64,000 nt of DNA from Candidatus Hydrogenedentota bacterium (GTDB lineage: Bacteria > Hydrogenedentota > Hydrogenedentia > Hydrogenedentales > CAITNO01): positions 48,413 through 112,412 of the forward strand of contig CAITNO010000068.1 of assembly GCA_903893795.1 (NCBI GenBank), in the 5' to 3' direction. The notes under the pieces are model-generated. The model ran no database searches, had not been told where the DNA came from, and saw nothing but the letters and a program-made list of their open reading frames with translations. This document shows, piece by piece, positions 49,300 through 60,600 of the stretch; the stretch's first letter is position 1, and every line of letters starts with the position of its first letter. The position numbers were made by a program, and so were the translations under genes.

Positions 49300-51618
49300 T
49301 TATCCCCCATGCACCGTAAACTTCGCCTCGGCCGTGTTGCCATGGGGGTCCATGCAGGTGACCCGGTGAACACCTGCCGTGAGTGACAGGTAAAGTGGCT
49401 GGGTGGAATTGGACGGCCCGACAAACCGGTCATCCAGATACCACTGCGTGTTGCTGCCCGTGCTGTCCACCGACGAGCACAACTGTATCTTGTCTCCGTT
49501 GGACTCGCCCGTAAGCACAAATTCGCTGTTGTCCGCCGGGGACGTGATGGCAAGGGCCCTGTTCGCACTGCCCGGTTCACCCTCTCCCCCGTTTTGGGAA
49601 TCACCCCTGCGGGGCACCGCCGCAAGATCCCAGTGACGCGCGTCGGCCGGCCAGGATTGCATCACCTTTCCCTCCGGGCCGGGCTGATGGACGGCACAGC
49701 GCCGGTGCAGGTACTGGTTGGCCGGAAACCAAGCGGACTCGGTGGCGGTGCAACTGGGTGATGCGGGCAGGCCGCTGATGGAACACACCTTGACATTCAC
49801 CAAATCATTGCCGAGTTCGGGCCAGGCCGATTCGGATTTCTTGGGCAGACTGCGGAACACCTGCGCGGCCAGCGGCAGCGCCGATTTTGCCCCCACCAGG
49901 TGCAGCGACGAGCGGCCGTTGCTGTTGCCCATCCACACCCCCACCAGGTAATGCCGGTTAAACGCGACGGCCCAGGCATCATGCAGGCCGCCGGAGGTCC
50001 CCGTCTTCCAGCACACGCGCGGCGTAAAACCGCCCGTGGTGACCAGGTTCCGGTCTAGTTCCGTTGGGAAGGGCTGGTCGAGCATCTGGTACAGCGCCAG
50101 CGCCGTGCCCCGCGAAAGCAGGCGGACCGGAGCGGGTGGGCTGTCGGCTTCGAGCCTGCGCAAGGGCTGAAACTCACCCAGCCGCGCCAGCATCAGATAG
50201 GCCCCGACAAGCGACTCCAGCGTGACCTCGCAGTCGCCGATGGTCAGGCCCAAACCGTAATCGGCTGCGGGCCGGTTCAGCGTGTTGAAGCCCGCCTTGC
50301 GCAGAAATGAGCACAGCGGTTCCACCCCCACCCGGTCGAGCATCATGACGGCGGGCACATTGAGCGACAGCCGCAGTGCCTCCGTCGCCGAGACGAGACC
50401 GTTGTGGCTGCCGTCAAAATTGGCCGGATTGTAGCCGCCGTAATCGAGTGTGCCGTCGAGCAGTTGCTCCGTGGGATAGGCCTTTTGCAGTTCCAGCGCC
50501 AGGGCGTAGGTGAAGGGCTTGAGCGTCGAGCCCGGCGACCGGCGCGACCGGCAGAGGTCTACCTGCCCGGCGATGGCCTTGCTGAAGAAATCTGCCGACC
50601 CCACCCGCGCCAGCACAGTCCCCTCCCCCACGTCCAGCACCATCACGGCAACGTTTGTGATTTCCCCGTTGAAGCGTTGGAGGTGGTGCGCGGCCAGGGC
50701 CTGCACGCGTCCCTGCAAGTCCGCGTCGAGAGTCGTCCGCACCGCCCCGTTGTCCACCGCCTTGGCGCGCAGGCGCATTGCCAGATGGGGCGCCTGGTGC
50801 GGCAGGGCATGCCATGCCACGCCCAACGGCGCGGCGGCGGCCTGTTCCTGCTCGGCCGCGTCGATGAACCCGGCCTCGCGCATTTGCGACAGCACCAGGT
50901 TGCGCCGGGCCAGTGCCCTTTCCGGGTGGCGCAGGGGATTGAGGGCCGTCGGCGACTTGGGCAGACCGGCCAGCAGCGCCGCCTCGGACAGGACCAGTTC
51001 GGAGGCGGGCTTGCCAAACCAGCGGCGGGAGGCCGCCTCAACGCCCACCAGATTGCCGCTGTAGGGGGCTGAATTCAGATAGGTTTCCAGAATCTGCCGT
51101 TTGTCCGTGCCCCGTTCCAGCCGCAATGCGTCCAGCATCTGCCCCAGCTTGCCCCGCAGAGAACGGCGGTTGGCCTCGGTCCGTTTAACCAGTTGCATCG
51201 TCACGGTCGAAGCGCCGGATGCAACATGGCCCCGGGTGGTGTTCTGCCACAGGGCGCGCAGCGCCGCCATGGGGTCCACCCCGGGATGGCTGTAGAAACG
51301 CCGGTCCTCCGCCGCAAGGGTGGCATTAATGAGCCGCGGGCTGATCTGGTCCAAGCTGCGGAGGAAACACCACTGCCCGTCCCTGCCGGTGAAGGCATAG
51401 AGCAGCGCACCGCGACGGTCCTGCACCTCACCGGAACGGGTGAGGGCGAGATAGGGCGCGGGGTCCAGCACCGGCGCCAGCCGCGCCGCAAGCCCGAGCC
51501 CGCCCGAACACAGCCATCCCGCACCGGGCCAAAGCGCCAGCGCAAACAGCACCAGCAGTGCAACCACTGGGAGCGTCGGCATCCTTGCCGGCTTCTTCTC
51601 TGCTTCTTGCTTTATCAT
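49300..51618 (-). CDS. pbpC: Penicillin-binding protein 1C (bifunctional peptidoglycan synthase)
   Basis: The product has 772 residues, the normal length of PBP1C. An N-terminal anchor (LPVVALLVLFALALWPGAGW) is followed by the GT51 glycosyltransferase: AAEDRRFYSHPG with Glu104, then ASTVTMQLVKR and NSAPYSGNLVGVEAASRRWF. The transpeptidase has STLK with Ser364, a second motif around LSLNVP, and KTGTSGG with Lys538. Residues about 690-770 form the BiPBP_C domain. It polymerises and may cross-link peptidoglycan. It starts within an ATGA overlap with the upstream alpha-2-macroglobulin gene, as in the known PBP1C/macroglobulin pairs. Part of its N-terminus is encoded by a REP-like repeat. Confidence 0.95.
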   Translation of the reverse strand: MIKQEAEKKPARMPTLPVVALLVLFALALWPGAGWLCSGGLGLAARLAPVLDPAPYLALTRSGEVQDRRGALLYAFTGRDGQWCFLRSLDQISPRLINATLAAEDRRFYSHPGVDPMAALRALWQNTTRGHVASGASTVTMQLVKRTEANRRSLRGKLGQMLDALRLERGTDKRQILETYLNSAPYSGNLVGVEAASRRWFGKPASELVLSEAALLAGLPKSPTALNPLRHPERALARRNLVLSQMREAGFIDAAEQEQAAAAPLGVAWHALPHQAPHLAMRLRAKAVDNGAVRTTLDADLQGRVQALAAHHLQRFNGEITNVAVMVLDVGEGTVLARVGSADFFSKAIAGQVDLCRSRRSPGSTLKPFTYALALELQKAYPTEQLLDGTLDYGGYNPANFDGSHNGLVSATEALRLSLNVPAVMMLDRVGVEPLCSFLRKAGFNTLNRPAADYGLGLTIGDCEVTLESLVGAYLMLARLGEFQPLRRLEADSPPAPVRLLSRGTALALYQMLDQPFPTELDRNLVTTGGFTPRVCWKTGTSGGLHDAWAVAFNRHYLVGVWMGNSNGRSSLHLVGAKSALPLAAQVFRSLPKKSESAWPELGNDLVNVKVCSISGLPASPSCTATESAWFPANQYLHRRCAVHQPGPEGKVMQSWPADARHWDLAAVPRRGDSQNGGEGEPGSANRALAITSPADNSEFVLTGESNGDKIQLCSSVDSTGSNTQWYLDDRFVGPSNSTQPLYLSLTAGVHRVTCMDPHGNTAEAKFTVHGG
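51565..51593. repeat. 29-bp REP-like repeat, copy B, inside pbpC
   Basis: CACTGGGAGCGTCGGCATCC is followed by TTGCCGGCT, with 27 of 29 bases identical to 23817-23845. It encodes part of the cytoplasmic N-terminus of PBP1C (around KKPARMPTLP). Confidence 0.65.
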
Positions 51619-54600
51619 TCCACCTTGACTGTGGTATCCACCGTCGCCGCCCGCACCGTCGGGTCACACATGCACTCTGACACCGCAGCAGGCTGGCGAA
51701 AACTGCCCGGTGATACGGCCCGCACGGCGTAATAGAAATGATGCTCACCCGCCTCCAGCTTGTCAAAGGCCAGCACCAGCCGGTCGTCGCGCACTTCGAG
51801 GAAGGACGGCGTCACGCCGACATTCTTGGAATCTCTGCGTTCTGACTCTCCGTTCCCATCATCGTCCTGGTCTGCCGCGTCTTTGGAGGATTTCGCTTTT
51901 CCCCGGCCCATCAGGGTCATCGTGTTCGCATCGAGGCGTGGATTGGCAATCTCAAGTCCGGCAGGAAGCAGGTCGGAGAGAACAAGGTGCTCACGGTCTT
52001 CTTTCAGCGCCAGTTTGAGGTCGACGAGATACATGCCACCCTGCGAAAAAGGTCCGCCGGGCTCGACGGGGGTGCCCTTGTCGCTAAAGAAGGCCCGGGA
52101 AATGGCCAGTCCATTCTCCGAGACGGGTTCGGTGCGCGGCTGTGCGGGCACGCCCTCGGAAATGAAGTTGACGAAAACGGGTGCCTGCCCGGTGTTTTGC
52201 ACCTGGAATGCCTTTCCCGCGCCCGCAGCCTGTCCGTTGTAGACTTTCAGCGCCGAGAGGCTCTGCTCCCCATCCGGTGCGGTGATGGTTGCGGAAGCCT
52301 GCGCCGTGTTCTTGGCCGTCAAGCCCAAATAGTGGCCCAACGAAAGAAAGACGAAGGCGGCATCGTGGGTCGTCATGTCCTGCCTCTGGTGGGTGTTGAC
52401 CCAGTCGATCAACTCGTCCGCAAGGGGGACGACACGTTCCTGGGGCAGGCCCATCTGCATGGCCGAAAGCAGGCGGACGGCCGTGTTGCTAACCTCGGAG
52501 TTCAGTGTTCCAGACGGTTCCGCCTCTTCGACGGACTCGTTGGACGCAGCATCCAGATAGTTTCGGGCCTTTTCTGGGTCGGCGCTGTTAATCGCTAGCG
52601 CCGCCGCAAGCAGCCATCGTGCGTTTTCCGGAACGGAAAGGTTCTCAAAGCGGGCGAGATACTGAATCGCGTCCAACTGCCCGTCGAGGCACAGCACGTA
52701 GCATGCGTAGGCCCGGGTGTACAGGTCCGGACTGACCGAGTCCGTGCCGTTCTCCTCGCGTTCGCTCTTCATGACGCCGCGCAGATAGTCCTGCAGTGAC
52801 CGGAAGGCCTTTTCGGGAATCACGGCGGCATTGTCCTTGAAGGCCATGGTGAGGAAATGGGCCGCGTAGACGGAGCAATAAACGTTGGGCTCTGTGCCGC
52901 CGGGCCAGTAGGAGAAGCCGCCCGACGGTGTTTGCATGGAGAAGAGGCGCGACACACCGGCCTGGAGTTTGGAGGCAACCACTTTCGCCGGGTCCGCGTT
53001 TTCGGGAAGCTCCTTGAGTCCCAGCATAATCCTGGGATTCTTCCCGATAAGGTACAACGGAAGGCAGGTGGAGGTGGTCTGTTCGGCGCAACCATAGGGG
53101 TAATGAAGCAGGAAAGCCAGATTCCGCTGCAACCTGTACAGCGGATTGGCGGTCGCCGTCAGGTGCAGCGTAACGGAATCGTCCTCAAGAAACAGGGCGT
53201 TCTTGAATGTTTTCGTTTCGCCCGGCTGGACAACGGCAAGTTCGTGTTCGGTGCGCCATGCGGCAGGCGGCCGCACCGGCAGGGGCGCGCTCTGAGCCAG
53301 ATGTTCGAGCACCTTGCCGTCGGCCGGATTGAGCACGTCCAACTCCCAGGAGATGGTGCCCTGTCCCATGGCGGCGGCAGTAAAGTCGGCCGCCACATGG
53401 GCATCCTTTCCGGGGGGCAGTTCCACTTGCTTCTCCCCGTGTCCGGAAAGAGTTCCCTCCGAACGCCATCGGACCACGGCATTGCACGCCGCTGCGGTCG
53501 TGTTGGTGACCGTGGCACCGCATCCAAACTGATCGCCCGGCAGTGCGAATCGCGGTATGCTCGTCTGAAGAATGTAAGGACGCCGCACATACAGCGGCGC
53601 CGTTGCGGTCCCCGTGGCGCTCTTGTTCACGGCCACGGCCACCAGGCGCAGTTGTCCGTTGAACTCGGGCACATCGAGCTGGATGGTGGCCCTGCCGCTG
53701 GCATCGGTGGTCACCGAACCGGACCATAGGGCTACCGGCTTGATCCAGTTCTCGCCGATTTGGGCGGAAGCACCCAGACGTTTCGCCAGCGCGTCGCCGC
53801 CGATGGCGGCAGGGACAAAGTCGTAATTTACTTTGTCATAATAGTGCGCCCGGGAGAAATCGGGCTGTCTTGAGCGCTGGAACCAGGTGAAGGGGTCGGG
53901 GTTCTCATAGTCGAGAATGCTGTGGATGCCCTCATCCACTGCGGCAAGGGAAAGCTCGGCTGCCACGGGATGGCCCTCTTTGTCCCGGGTCTCCAGGGTG
54001 ATCTCCACCTTTTGCGCGGGCCTGACCTCGACTGGCAGGTCGGGATAGGTGACGGTAATCCGCTTCTGTTCGTCGTTCACCGGGACATTGACCATGGCAA
54101 AACTGGAATGGGGATAGGTGTGCGACTTGTCCCCATCGGGGGAACGGACCACGGTCACCTCCACCCAGACATTGGGGAACTGTCCCTCCGACACCTTGAA
54201 GGAAACCGTGCCCTCGCCCTTCGTCACGGGTTGCACGAAAGTTTGCTGGAAATGGTCGCCCTGCACGGCAATAAAGGCGACTCCGTCAAAGGGTGAACGG
54301 ATGTGCAGTTCGCAGCTTTCACCGATGTTGTACCGTTTCTTGTTGAGGCGCAGTTCAACCAATTCAGGCTTGTCGGCGATTTGCTCCGTCTCTACACGGT
54401 TCCACCGGCTGTTGACCAGGACGGTGCTGAAAAGCGGTGTTTCAGCCGAATGCACCCGAATCCGGTACCGGCCCCAGGACCTGTCCAAATGGAATTGCGT
54501 CTTTCCCAGTCCATCCTGCAGGGTCACATCGCGGTCTTCAACCAGCTTGAACTCTTTTATGTACCAGGGTTCGTCATGGTCGCCGTAGCGCCGCACATTG

Positions 54601-57533
54601 TGGACCCACTGCTCCTCCTCAAGGGCCACCTTGGCGGTGTTCAGCCCCGCCGGGGCCTGGTCGGGGGTTATGGCGGCGACGGACACATCGACCGACGCCT
54701 TGTCGGCCCCTGGGGCCACCGAAAGCCCCAGGGCAACGGGTGCCGGAAAAACGAAGGCCTCCGTTGTCGCATGCACCTCACGGCCGCCCAGTTCAAACAC
54801 AAAGCCGTGCACGGTGGCCTTGAGCGGGGAAGTCACCCCGTTCCGGGCGGTATAGGTGTACTCAAAGGCCGCGCCGCCCTGGTCGTCGCTTTGCTGCTGG
54901 CCCAGTTTCTCGATGACCGGTTCCTGCTCGTCGTCGTTGGTGAAGGAGAAGTCGGGCCACTTGTCCGCCTTGTATGCGCCCGGACTGAGCGTGACCACGG
55001 CCTCCGTGCGCCTTCCGGCGGCGGGACCGCCGTATAGGTTCTCCGCCTTGAGCGCGATGCCGACGGCCTCGCCCGGTTTCCAGAGCGCCCTGTCGGCCGT
55101 GACGGTGGCTTTCATGCGGTTGGGCACAAACTCTTCCAGATTGAAAATGGCGCTTCCCACGTCAGCATCGGATCCGGGAACGCGCAGTGTGACGGTGTAT
55201 ACTCCGGTTTGGAAGGGCTTCTCAGTCTTTATGTCCAATCCGCCGGTGCCCAGTTCGGACAGGGTGACGGGGGTGGACTGGAGCAGCCGGTCGCCGGGCG
55301 CCTTCACCTCAAACAGAAGCGGCACCTCTGCGGCAGCCTCGGCCTGGCCGGTCCGGACGATCCATCGGGCATGCACCGTTTCGCCCGGACGGTACAGGTT
55401 GCGGTCCAAGTAGACATAGCCATCGTATCCGTCGGGGTCAAAGGAGGGCATGTCGTCCGTGAACGGCGCGCTGTCGCCCTCCTGTTTTTCAAGGAGGAGA
55501 AAGCTCAAATCCGCCGCCGTCCTTACCACCACCGCGAAAGGATCTCCAAAGCGCGCAGCGTCGAGGTCCCTGAAACGAACTGCGCCGGTGTCATCGGTGG
55601 TTGCCGTGGCCATCACCTGGAGCTTCTTTGAATAGACGGTGGCCGTGGCCGAGACAATGGGTTTGAGCGTTTCCAGGTCATGGGCAAAGACGACCAGTTC
55701 ACTGTTGGTGAAGTGGGACACGAGTCCGATGTCGGTCCAGAGGACGAGCGTTTCCGTGCCTTCACAGGCCAGCGTAAAGACGCCCCGCTTGTCTTTCGGA
55801 AAGAGCGCTGCCGTGTCCAGAACGCCCCGTTGCGTGCTGTCGGGAACATCGGGAAAAGTGACGTCCTGCGAGCCCAGGGATTCGCTGTACCGTTCCGTGT
55901 CCAGCGGTTTCAACTCCCCGTCATCATCGTCGTAATAGTGGTGTTCTTCCCCATGCAGCAGGCCGTACAGGGCCGCCGCGATGTTTGAGGGAAACACGCG
56001 CGACAGTTCGACCGACCCTTCCGTCTTGTTGCGGGCTTCCATGGGGATGGGGCCCATCTTTTTCCGCGGAATGTAGAACTTCTTTCCATCCAGGCAGACC
56101 CGCATGGCGGAGACTTTCGGTGCCGCTTCGGTGATGGTCGTGAAATCCTCCTGGAGCACCCTTTCCTCATCGGCACTGGTCAACCCGCTTGCAAGACTAA
56201 CCTGGTACCGCTGGCCCGAAACCCAATCGGCACAAAGGTCAATGTGTTCCCCGCTTGCCTTGACGGCAAGATTGGCGGGTTCGGGTTCAACGGTCAGTGC
56301 ATCGCGGACGGTCTTCTCATTCATGGAAGCGTTGGTGCGTATGGTGAGCCGGGGACCTTCCACGCCTTCGCCCTCCCAGTCCGTGGAATGGATGCGAAGG
56401 TGTTTCTCGCCAAGTGCCGCCTGCTGTGAAACGCTCGTACCCGGCTCCACGGTCTTGCTTAGCGGCGCGGCGACGTGGGCGCCTTCCGGTCCGAGTAGGA
56501 GCGGCGCGAGTTCCACGTCCAGCTTGACCGCATCCCCGAGCGATTGCGGGTCTAGGACCAGCCGCACACTTGCCGTCTCCTCGTCCACCGTGCCCAGGTT
56601 GAAGCCCACGGGCTGATGCGAGTCCGACCGTGTCAGCTTCACCCTGTCTTTCAGGCCTTTCAGAAAGAGCGGATGGGTGAGCCACAGTCTCAGGGACTGC
56701 CTGCCGTCCGATGCCTTGCGCCAGCTTGTCTGGTCAATGGTCACCGCCGGGCCGTTGGGAAGCAGGGTGGCCAGCTCGGAGGGAAGGTATTGGCCGATTT
56801 CCCCGGCCGGCGTGGTGTTTCGTGTGTAGGTAAGTTTTACCGGAAAAGCGGACGCGAGCGGTGCAAGCACGGTCATTCTCGCAGAACCGGGCTGCACCCC
56901 CTGCAGTTCAACGGCAAGCGGTGCGCCCTTCGCGTCGGTGACGGTGCGGGTGTAGTATTTGTCCAGAAGTGATGCCGACAGGGGGGTCAGCAGGCTGCAC
57001 GACAACGCCTTGTCGGTTATCGAAAGCGACTCGACAGAGAGTTCCTTCGCCAACGGGCGGCACGGGAAATAGAGCGGCCCCGTGTCGGGATTGAGCCCTT
57101 TTCCCGAAACCCCTTTCAGTCCGGGATCCAGCAGAATCTGCGCGCCCCGTATCTTGTCCAGGAACCCCTTCTCATTCTTGGCGCTCAGGCCGACGATGAT
57201 GTAATTGTCTTTAACGTCCGTCTCGACCGCCAGTTCCACCGGTTCGATCGACAATGGGGGCTTGGCGACACCATGGTTATTCTTTGGGACGACAAGGGGC
57301 TCACTAAAATAGAGAACACATACCCCGACGAAGGCCCGCCCGGAGGGCGGAAAGGCCGCAACCAGATTCAGGTATTGGGAATCGTTCTTCGGGGATGCGT
57401 CCGGATGGGTTGGAACAGCGGCAGGCAACTGGGGTGCTGAAGCCCTTTCCGGCCGGCAACCGCTGCCTCCCCAAACCAGGCAAAGCAACAGAAGGACGGC
57501 GGCAACCGGAACAACCAGCCGCAACTTGCTCAT
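51615..57533 (-). CDS. Alpha-2-macroglobulin-like lipoprotein with thioester (downstream copy)
   Basis: The product has 1972 residues, larger than E. coli YfhM (about 1650). The ATG at 57533 has GGGAG about 7-9 bases upstream. The lipobox is GGSGC. Macroglobulin (MG) domains fill the first two thirds, with the family signatures YVYLDRNLYRPGETVHARW and AVDEGIHSILDY. The thioester motif GCAEQ has Cys1482, which links to the Gln and traps proteases covalently. A helical thioester domain and a C-terminal receptor-like domain (VRDDRLVLAFDKLEAGEH) follow. It is thought to act in the periplasm to block host or rival proteases when the envelope is damaged, while PBP1C repairs the wall. It overlaps pbpC. 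Confidence 0.94.
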   Translation of the reverse strand: MSKLRLVVPVAAVLLLLCLVWGGSGCRPERASAPQLPAAVPTHPDASPKNDSQYLNLVAAFPPSGRAFVGVCVLYFSEPLVVPKNNHGVAKPPLSIEPVELAVETDVKDNYIIVGLSAKNEKGFLDKIRGAQILLDPGLKGVSGKGLNPDTGPLYFPCRPLAKELSVESLSITDKALSCSLLTPLSASLLDKYYTRTVTDAKGAPLAVELQGVQPGSARMTVLAPLASAFPVKLTYTRNTTPAGEIGQYLPSELATLLPNGPAVTIDQTSWRKASDGRQSLRLWLTHPLFLKGLKDRVKLTRSDSHQPVGFNLGTVDEETASVRLVLDPQSLGDAVKLDVELAPLLLGPEGAHVAAPLSKTVEPGTSVSQQAALGEKHLRIHSTDWEGEGVEGPRLTIRTNASMNEKTVRDALTVEPEPANLAVKASGEHIDLCADWVSGQRYQVSLASGLTSADEERVLQEDFTTITEAAPKVSAMRVCLDGKKFYIPRKKMGPIPMEARNKTEGSVELSRVFPSNIAAALYGLLHGEEHHYYDDDDGELKPLDTERYSESLGSQDVTFPDVPDSTQRGVLDTAALFPKDKRGVFTLACEGTETLVLWTDIGLVSHFTNSELVVFAHDLETLKPIVSATATVYSKKLQVMATATTDDTGAVRFRDLDAARFGDPFAVVVRTAADLSFLLLEKQEGDSAPFTDDMPSFDPDGYDGYVYLDRNLYRPGETVHARWIVRTGQAEAAAEVPLLFEVKAPGDRLLQSTPVTLSELGTGGLDIKTEKPFQTGVYTVTLRVPGSDADVGSAIFNLEEFVPNRMKATVTADRALWKPGEAVGIALKAENLYGGPAAGRRTEAVVTLSPGAYKADKWPDFSFTNDDEQEPVIEKLGQQQSDDQGGAAFEYTYTARNGVTSPLKATVHGFVFELGGREVHATTEAFVFPAPVALGLSVAPGADKASVDVSVAAITPDQAPAGLNTAKVALEEEQWVHNVRRYGDHDEPWYIKEFKLVEDRDVTLQDGLGKTQFHLDRSWGRYRIRVHSAETPLFSTVLVNSRWNRVETEQIADKPELVELRLNKKRYNIGESCELHIRSPFDGVAFIAVQGDHFQQTFVQPVTKGEGTVSFKVSEGQFPNVWVEVTVVRSPDGDKSHTYPHSSFAMVNVPVNDEQKRITVTYPDLPVEVRPAQKVEITLETRDKEGHPVAAELSLAAVDEGIHSILDYENPDPFTWFQRSRQPDFSRAHYYDKVNYDFVPAAIGGDALAKRLGASAQIGENWIKPVALWSGSVTTDASGRATIQLDVPEFNGQLRLVAVAVNKSATGTATAPLYVRRPYILQTSIPRFALPGDQFGCGATVTNTTAAACNAVVRWRSEGTLSGHGEKQVELPPGKDAHVAADFTAAAMGQGTISWELDVLNPADGKVLEHLAQSAPLPVRPPAAWRTEHELAVVQPGETKTFKNALFLEDDSVTLHLTATANPLYRLQRNLAFLLHYPYGCAEQTTSTCLPLYLIGKNPRIMLGLKELPENADPAKVVASKLQAGVSRLFSMQTPSGGFSYWPGGTEPNVYCSVYAAHFLTMAFKDNAAVIPEKAFRSLQDYLRGVMKSEREENGTDSVSPDLYTRAYACYVLCLDGQLDAIQYLARFENLSVPENARWLLAAALAINSADPEKARNYLDAASNESVEEAEPSGTLNSEVSNTAVRLLSAMQMGLPQERVVPLADELIDWVNTHQRQDMTTHDAAFVFLSLGHYLGLTAKNTAQASATITAPDGEQSLSALKVYNGQAAGAGKAFQVQNTGQAPVFVNFISEGVPAQPRTEPVSENGLAISRAFFSDKGTPVEPGGPFSQGGMYLVDLKLALKEDREHLVLSDLLPAGLEIANPRLDANTMTLMGRGKAKSSKDAADQDDDGNGESERRDSKNVGVTPSFLEVRDDRLVLAFDKLEAGEHHFYYAVRAVSPGSFRQPAAVSECMCDPTVRAATVDTTVKVE

Positions 57534-57674
57534 GGAAGGGCTCCCTCTTTCGATGGGATTGAGACTGCGGGGCACCGGTGCAACGCAACACTCTCGGCGG
57601 CGTGCTGACAGGCGCCGCCGGGAGAACACCTCACCAACGCTCAGTTCGTCAACCCGGAAGAATTTTGGAGCATA

Positions 57675-60600
57675 TTACTCCACCTTGACGGTCGTGTCCA
57701 CAGTCGCGGCGCGCACGGTCGGATCATACATGCACTCGGACACCGCCGCGGGCTGGCGGAAGGTGCCAGGCGACACGGCGCGCACGGCGTAGTAGAAATG
57801 ATGCTCGCCCGCCTCCAGCTTGTCAAAGGCCAGCACCAGCCGGTCGTCGCGCACCTCAAGGAAGGTCGGCGTCACTCCGGCGTTCTTCTGGGTGCTGTCC
57901 TCGGCGGGGGTTTCCGCAGCGGCGTTTCCGCCGTCGCCTTCATTCTCGTCGCCGCTTTCCGCGTCACCTTCGCTGTTTCCGGCGTTTTCTTTGTTGTCGT
58001 CCGCGTTCTCTTTGGCGGCATCCTCGGAGGATTCCGCCGTGCCCAGGCCGAGCGCCGCCACTGCGTCGGCGTCCAGTCTTGGATTGGCCACCTCAAGGCC
58101 CGCCGGAAGCAGGTCGGACACGATGATGTTTTCCTTGTCCGCCTCAAGCGTCAGCGTGAGGTCCACCAGGTACATGCCGCCGTGGGCAAAGGGCGTGTCA
58201 TCCTCCACTGGGGTGCCATGGTCCGTCACAAAGGCGCGCTCGACATTCAATCCGCCCTCCGAGAGGGGCTCGGTGCGCGGCTGCAGCGGCACGCCTTCGG
58301 AAATGAAGTTCACTATGATTGGAACCGTGCCGGTGTTCTGTACTTGGAACAGCTTCGCGGTGCCCTTGGCATGGCCCTGGTACACTTCAAACGCGGTGAT
58401 GCTCTTCTCCCCCTCGGGTCCGGTGACGAGCGCCGAAGCCTTGGACGAGCCAGACTGAACCTTGGCCACGTAGCCCCCGAGCGCTGCGAACACAAACGCA
58501 GCGTCATGGGTGGTCATGCCGTAGTAGCTGTGCTTGTCGAGCCAGCCAGCCAGTTTGTTCACCAGTGGCTGCAGCTTGGTGGCGGGCAGGTTCATCTGGG
58601 TGCCTGCCAGCAGGCGGACCGCCGTGTTGCGCACCTCTGAGTTCAGCGTTTGCGCGTATTCCTTCTCCTCGTAGGGCTTGCTGGGTGACGTTTCCAGGTA
58701 CCTCTTCACCCGCGCCGGGTCGGCCGTGTTCTTCGCCAGCGCCGCCGCCAGCAGCCACCGGGCCGGTTCGGGCAGGGTCACCGTGTCAAAGCGCGGAATG
58801 TACTGGATGGCGTCCAACTGTCCGTCCAGGCACAGCACATAGCACGCGTAGGCACGGGTGTAGAGGTTGGCATTGTCATTTTCATGGGTGCCCTTCATGA
58901 CTTTTCGCAGATACTCCTGCAATGACCGGAAGGGCTTTTCAGGCACCGCCCCCGCGTTGTCCTTGAAGACCAGTGTCAGGAAGTGGGCCGCATAAACGGA
59001 ACCATACGGATAGGCGTCGGTGCCGCCGGGCCAGTAGGACAGGCCCCCGCTGGCCGTCTGCATGGAAAAGAGCCGGGAAACGCCCGCCTGGATATAGCCG
59101 CCGACCATCTTGGCCGGGTCCACGTTGTCCGGCAGGTCCTTGAGTCCGAGCAGCATTTCGGGACTCTTCTGAATCAGGTACAGCGGCATCACCGATGAGG
59201 TCGTCTGCTCCACGCAGCCGTAGGGATAGTGCAGCAGGAAGTTGAGGCTTCTTTGCAGGCGGTACAGCGGGTTGGCCGTTGCCGTCAGGTTCAGCACCAC
59301 CGAGGCGTCATCGATAAAGGCGGTGTTCTGGTAGGTCTTGGTTTCTCCCGGGTTGACTGCCGTTAGGGCATGGTCCGTGCGCCATGCGGCGGGCGGCCGC
59401 ACCGGAAGCGGCGCGTCCTGGGTCAGATGTTCGATAACCGTGTCATCGCCGGCATTCAGAATGTCTGTTTCCCACAAGATCTTTCCCTGTCCGATGGCGT
59501 TCGTGGTGAAGTCGGCCTGGAAGAAGACGTCCTTGCCGGGGGCAAGGTCGGTCTTCTTCTCGCCCTTCCCGGCCAGTGTGCCCTCCGTGCGCCAGCGCAC
59601 CACGGCGCGGCGCGCTTCGGCGGTCGTGTTGATGACCGTCACGCCGCAGCCGAACTGGTCGCCGTAGAGCGCGAAGCGCGGCATGCTGGTCTGCATGATG
59701 TAGGGCCGTCGCACATACATATTGGCCGCAGTTGTCCCCGTGGCGCTCTTGTCCACGGCCACGGCCACCAGCCGCAACTGGCCATTGAACTCGGGCACGT
59801 CAAACGATACGGTCGCCTTTCCGCTGGCATCGGTGCTCACCGCGCCCGACCACAGCGCGACCGGCTTAATCCAGTTGTCGCCGATCTGCGGCGCGCCGCC
59901 CAGCCGTTTCTCCATGGCGTCGCCGCCGATGGCGGCCGGGTCAAAGTCATAGGCCACCTTGTCATAGTAGTGCGCCCGGCGCATATCCACCTGCCGTGAA
60001 CGCTGGAACCAGGTGTAGGGGTCCGGGTTCGTGTAGTCGAGGATGCTGTGGATGCCCTCATCCACAGCGGCCAGGGTGACTTCCGCCGCAACGGGGTTGC
60101 CCGCGTTGTCCTTCGTCTCAATGACGAAGTCCACCTTCTGGGCGGGCCGGACCTCTGTGGGCAGGCCCGGATAGCTCACCGTGATGTGTCTGCGCCCGTC
60201 ATTGACCGGCAGGTTGATCATGGCAAAGCTGGAGAAGGGATATGCCTGGGTCTTCTCCTTGTCCACCTTGCGGACAACGGTCACTTCCAGCCAGACGTTG
60301 GGGTAGTGCTGGTCGGTGACCGGGAACGACACCATGCCCTCGCCCTGGACCACGGGCTGCACGAAGGTCTGCTTGAAGCTGTCGCCCTGCACGGCAATGA
60401 ACGCCGTGCCGTCGAAAGGCGAACGGATGTGCAGTTCGCAGTTGTCGCCCACCTCGAAGAGGTCCTTGTTGAGGCGCAGGTCAATCAGTTCCGGCTTGCT
60501 GACGACGTGGTCCGTCTCAATGCGGTTCCAGCGGCTGTTAAGGATGGTGCTGCTGAACAGAGGCGTCGAGTCGGAATGGACCCGGATGCGGTAGCGGCCC

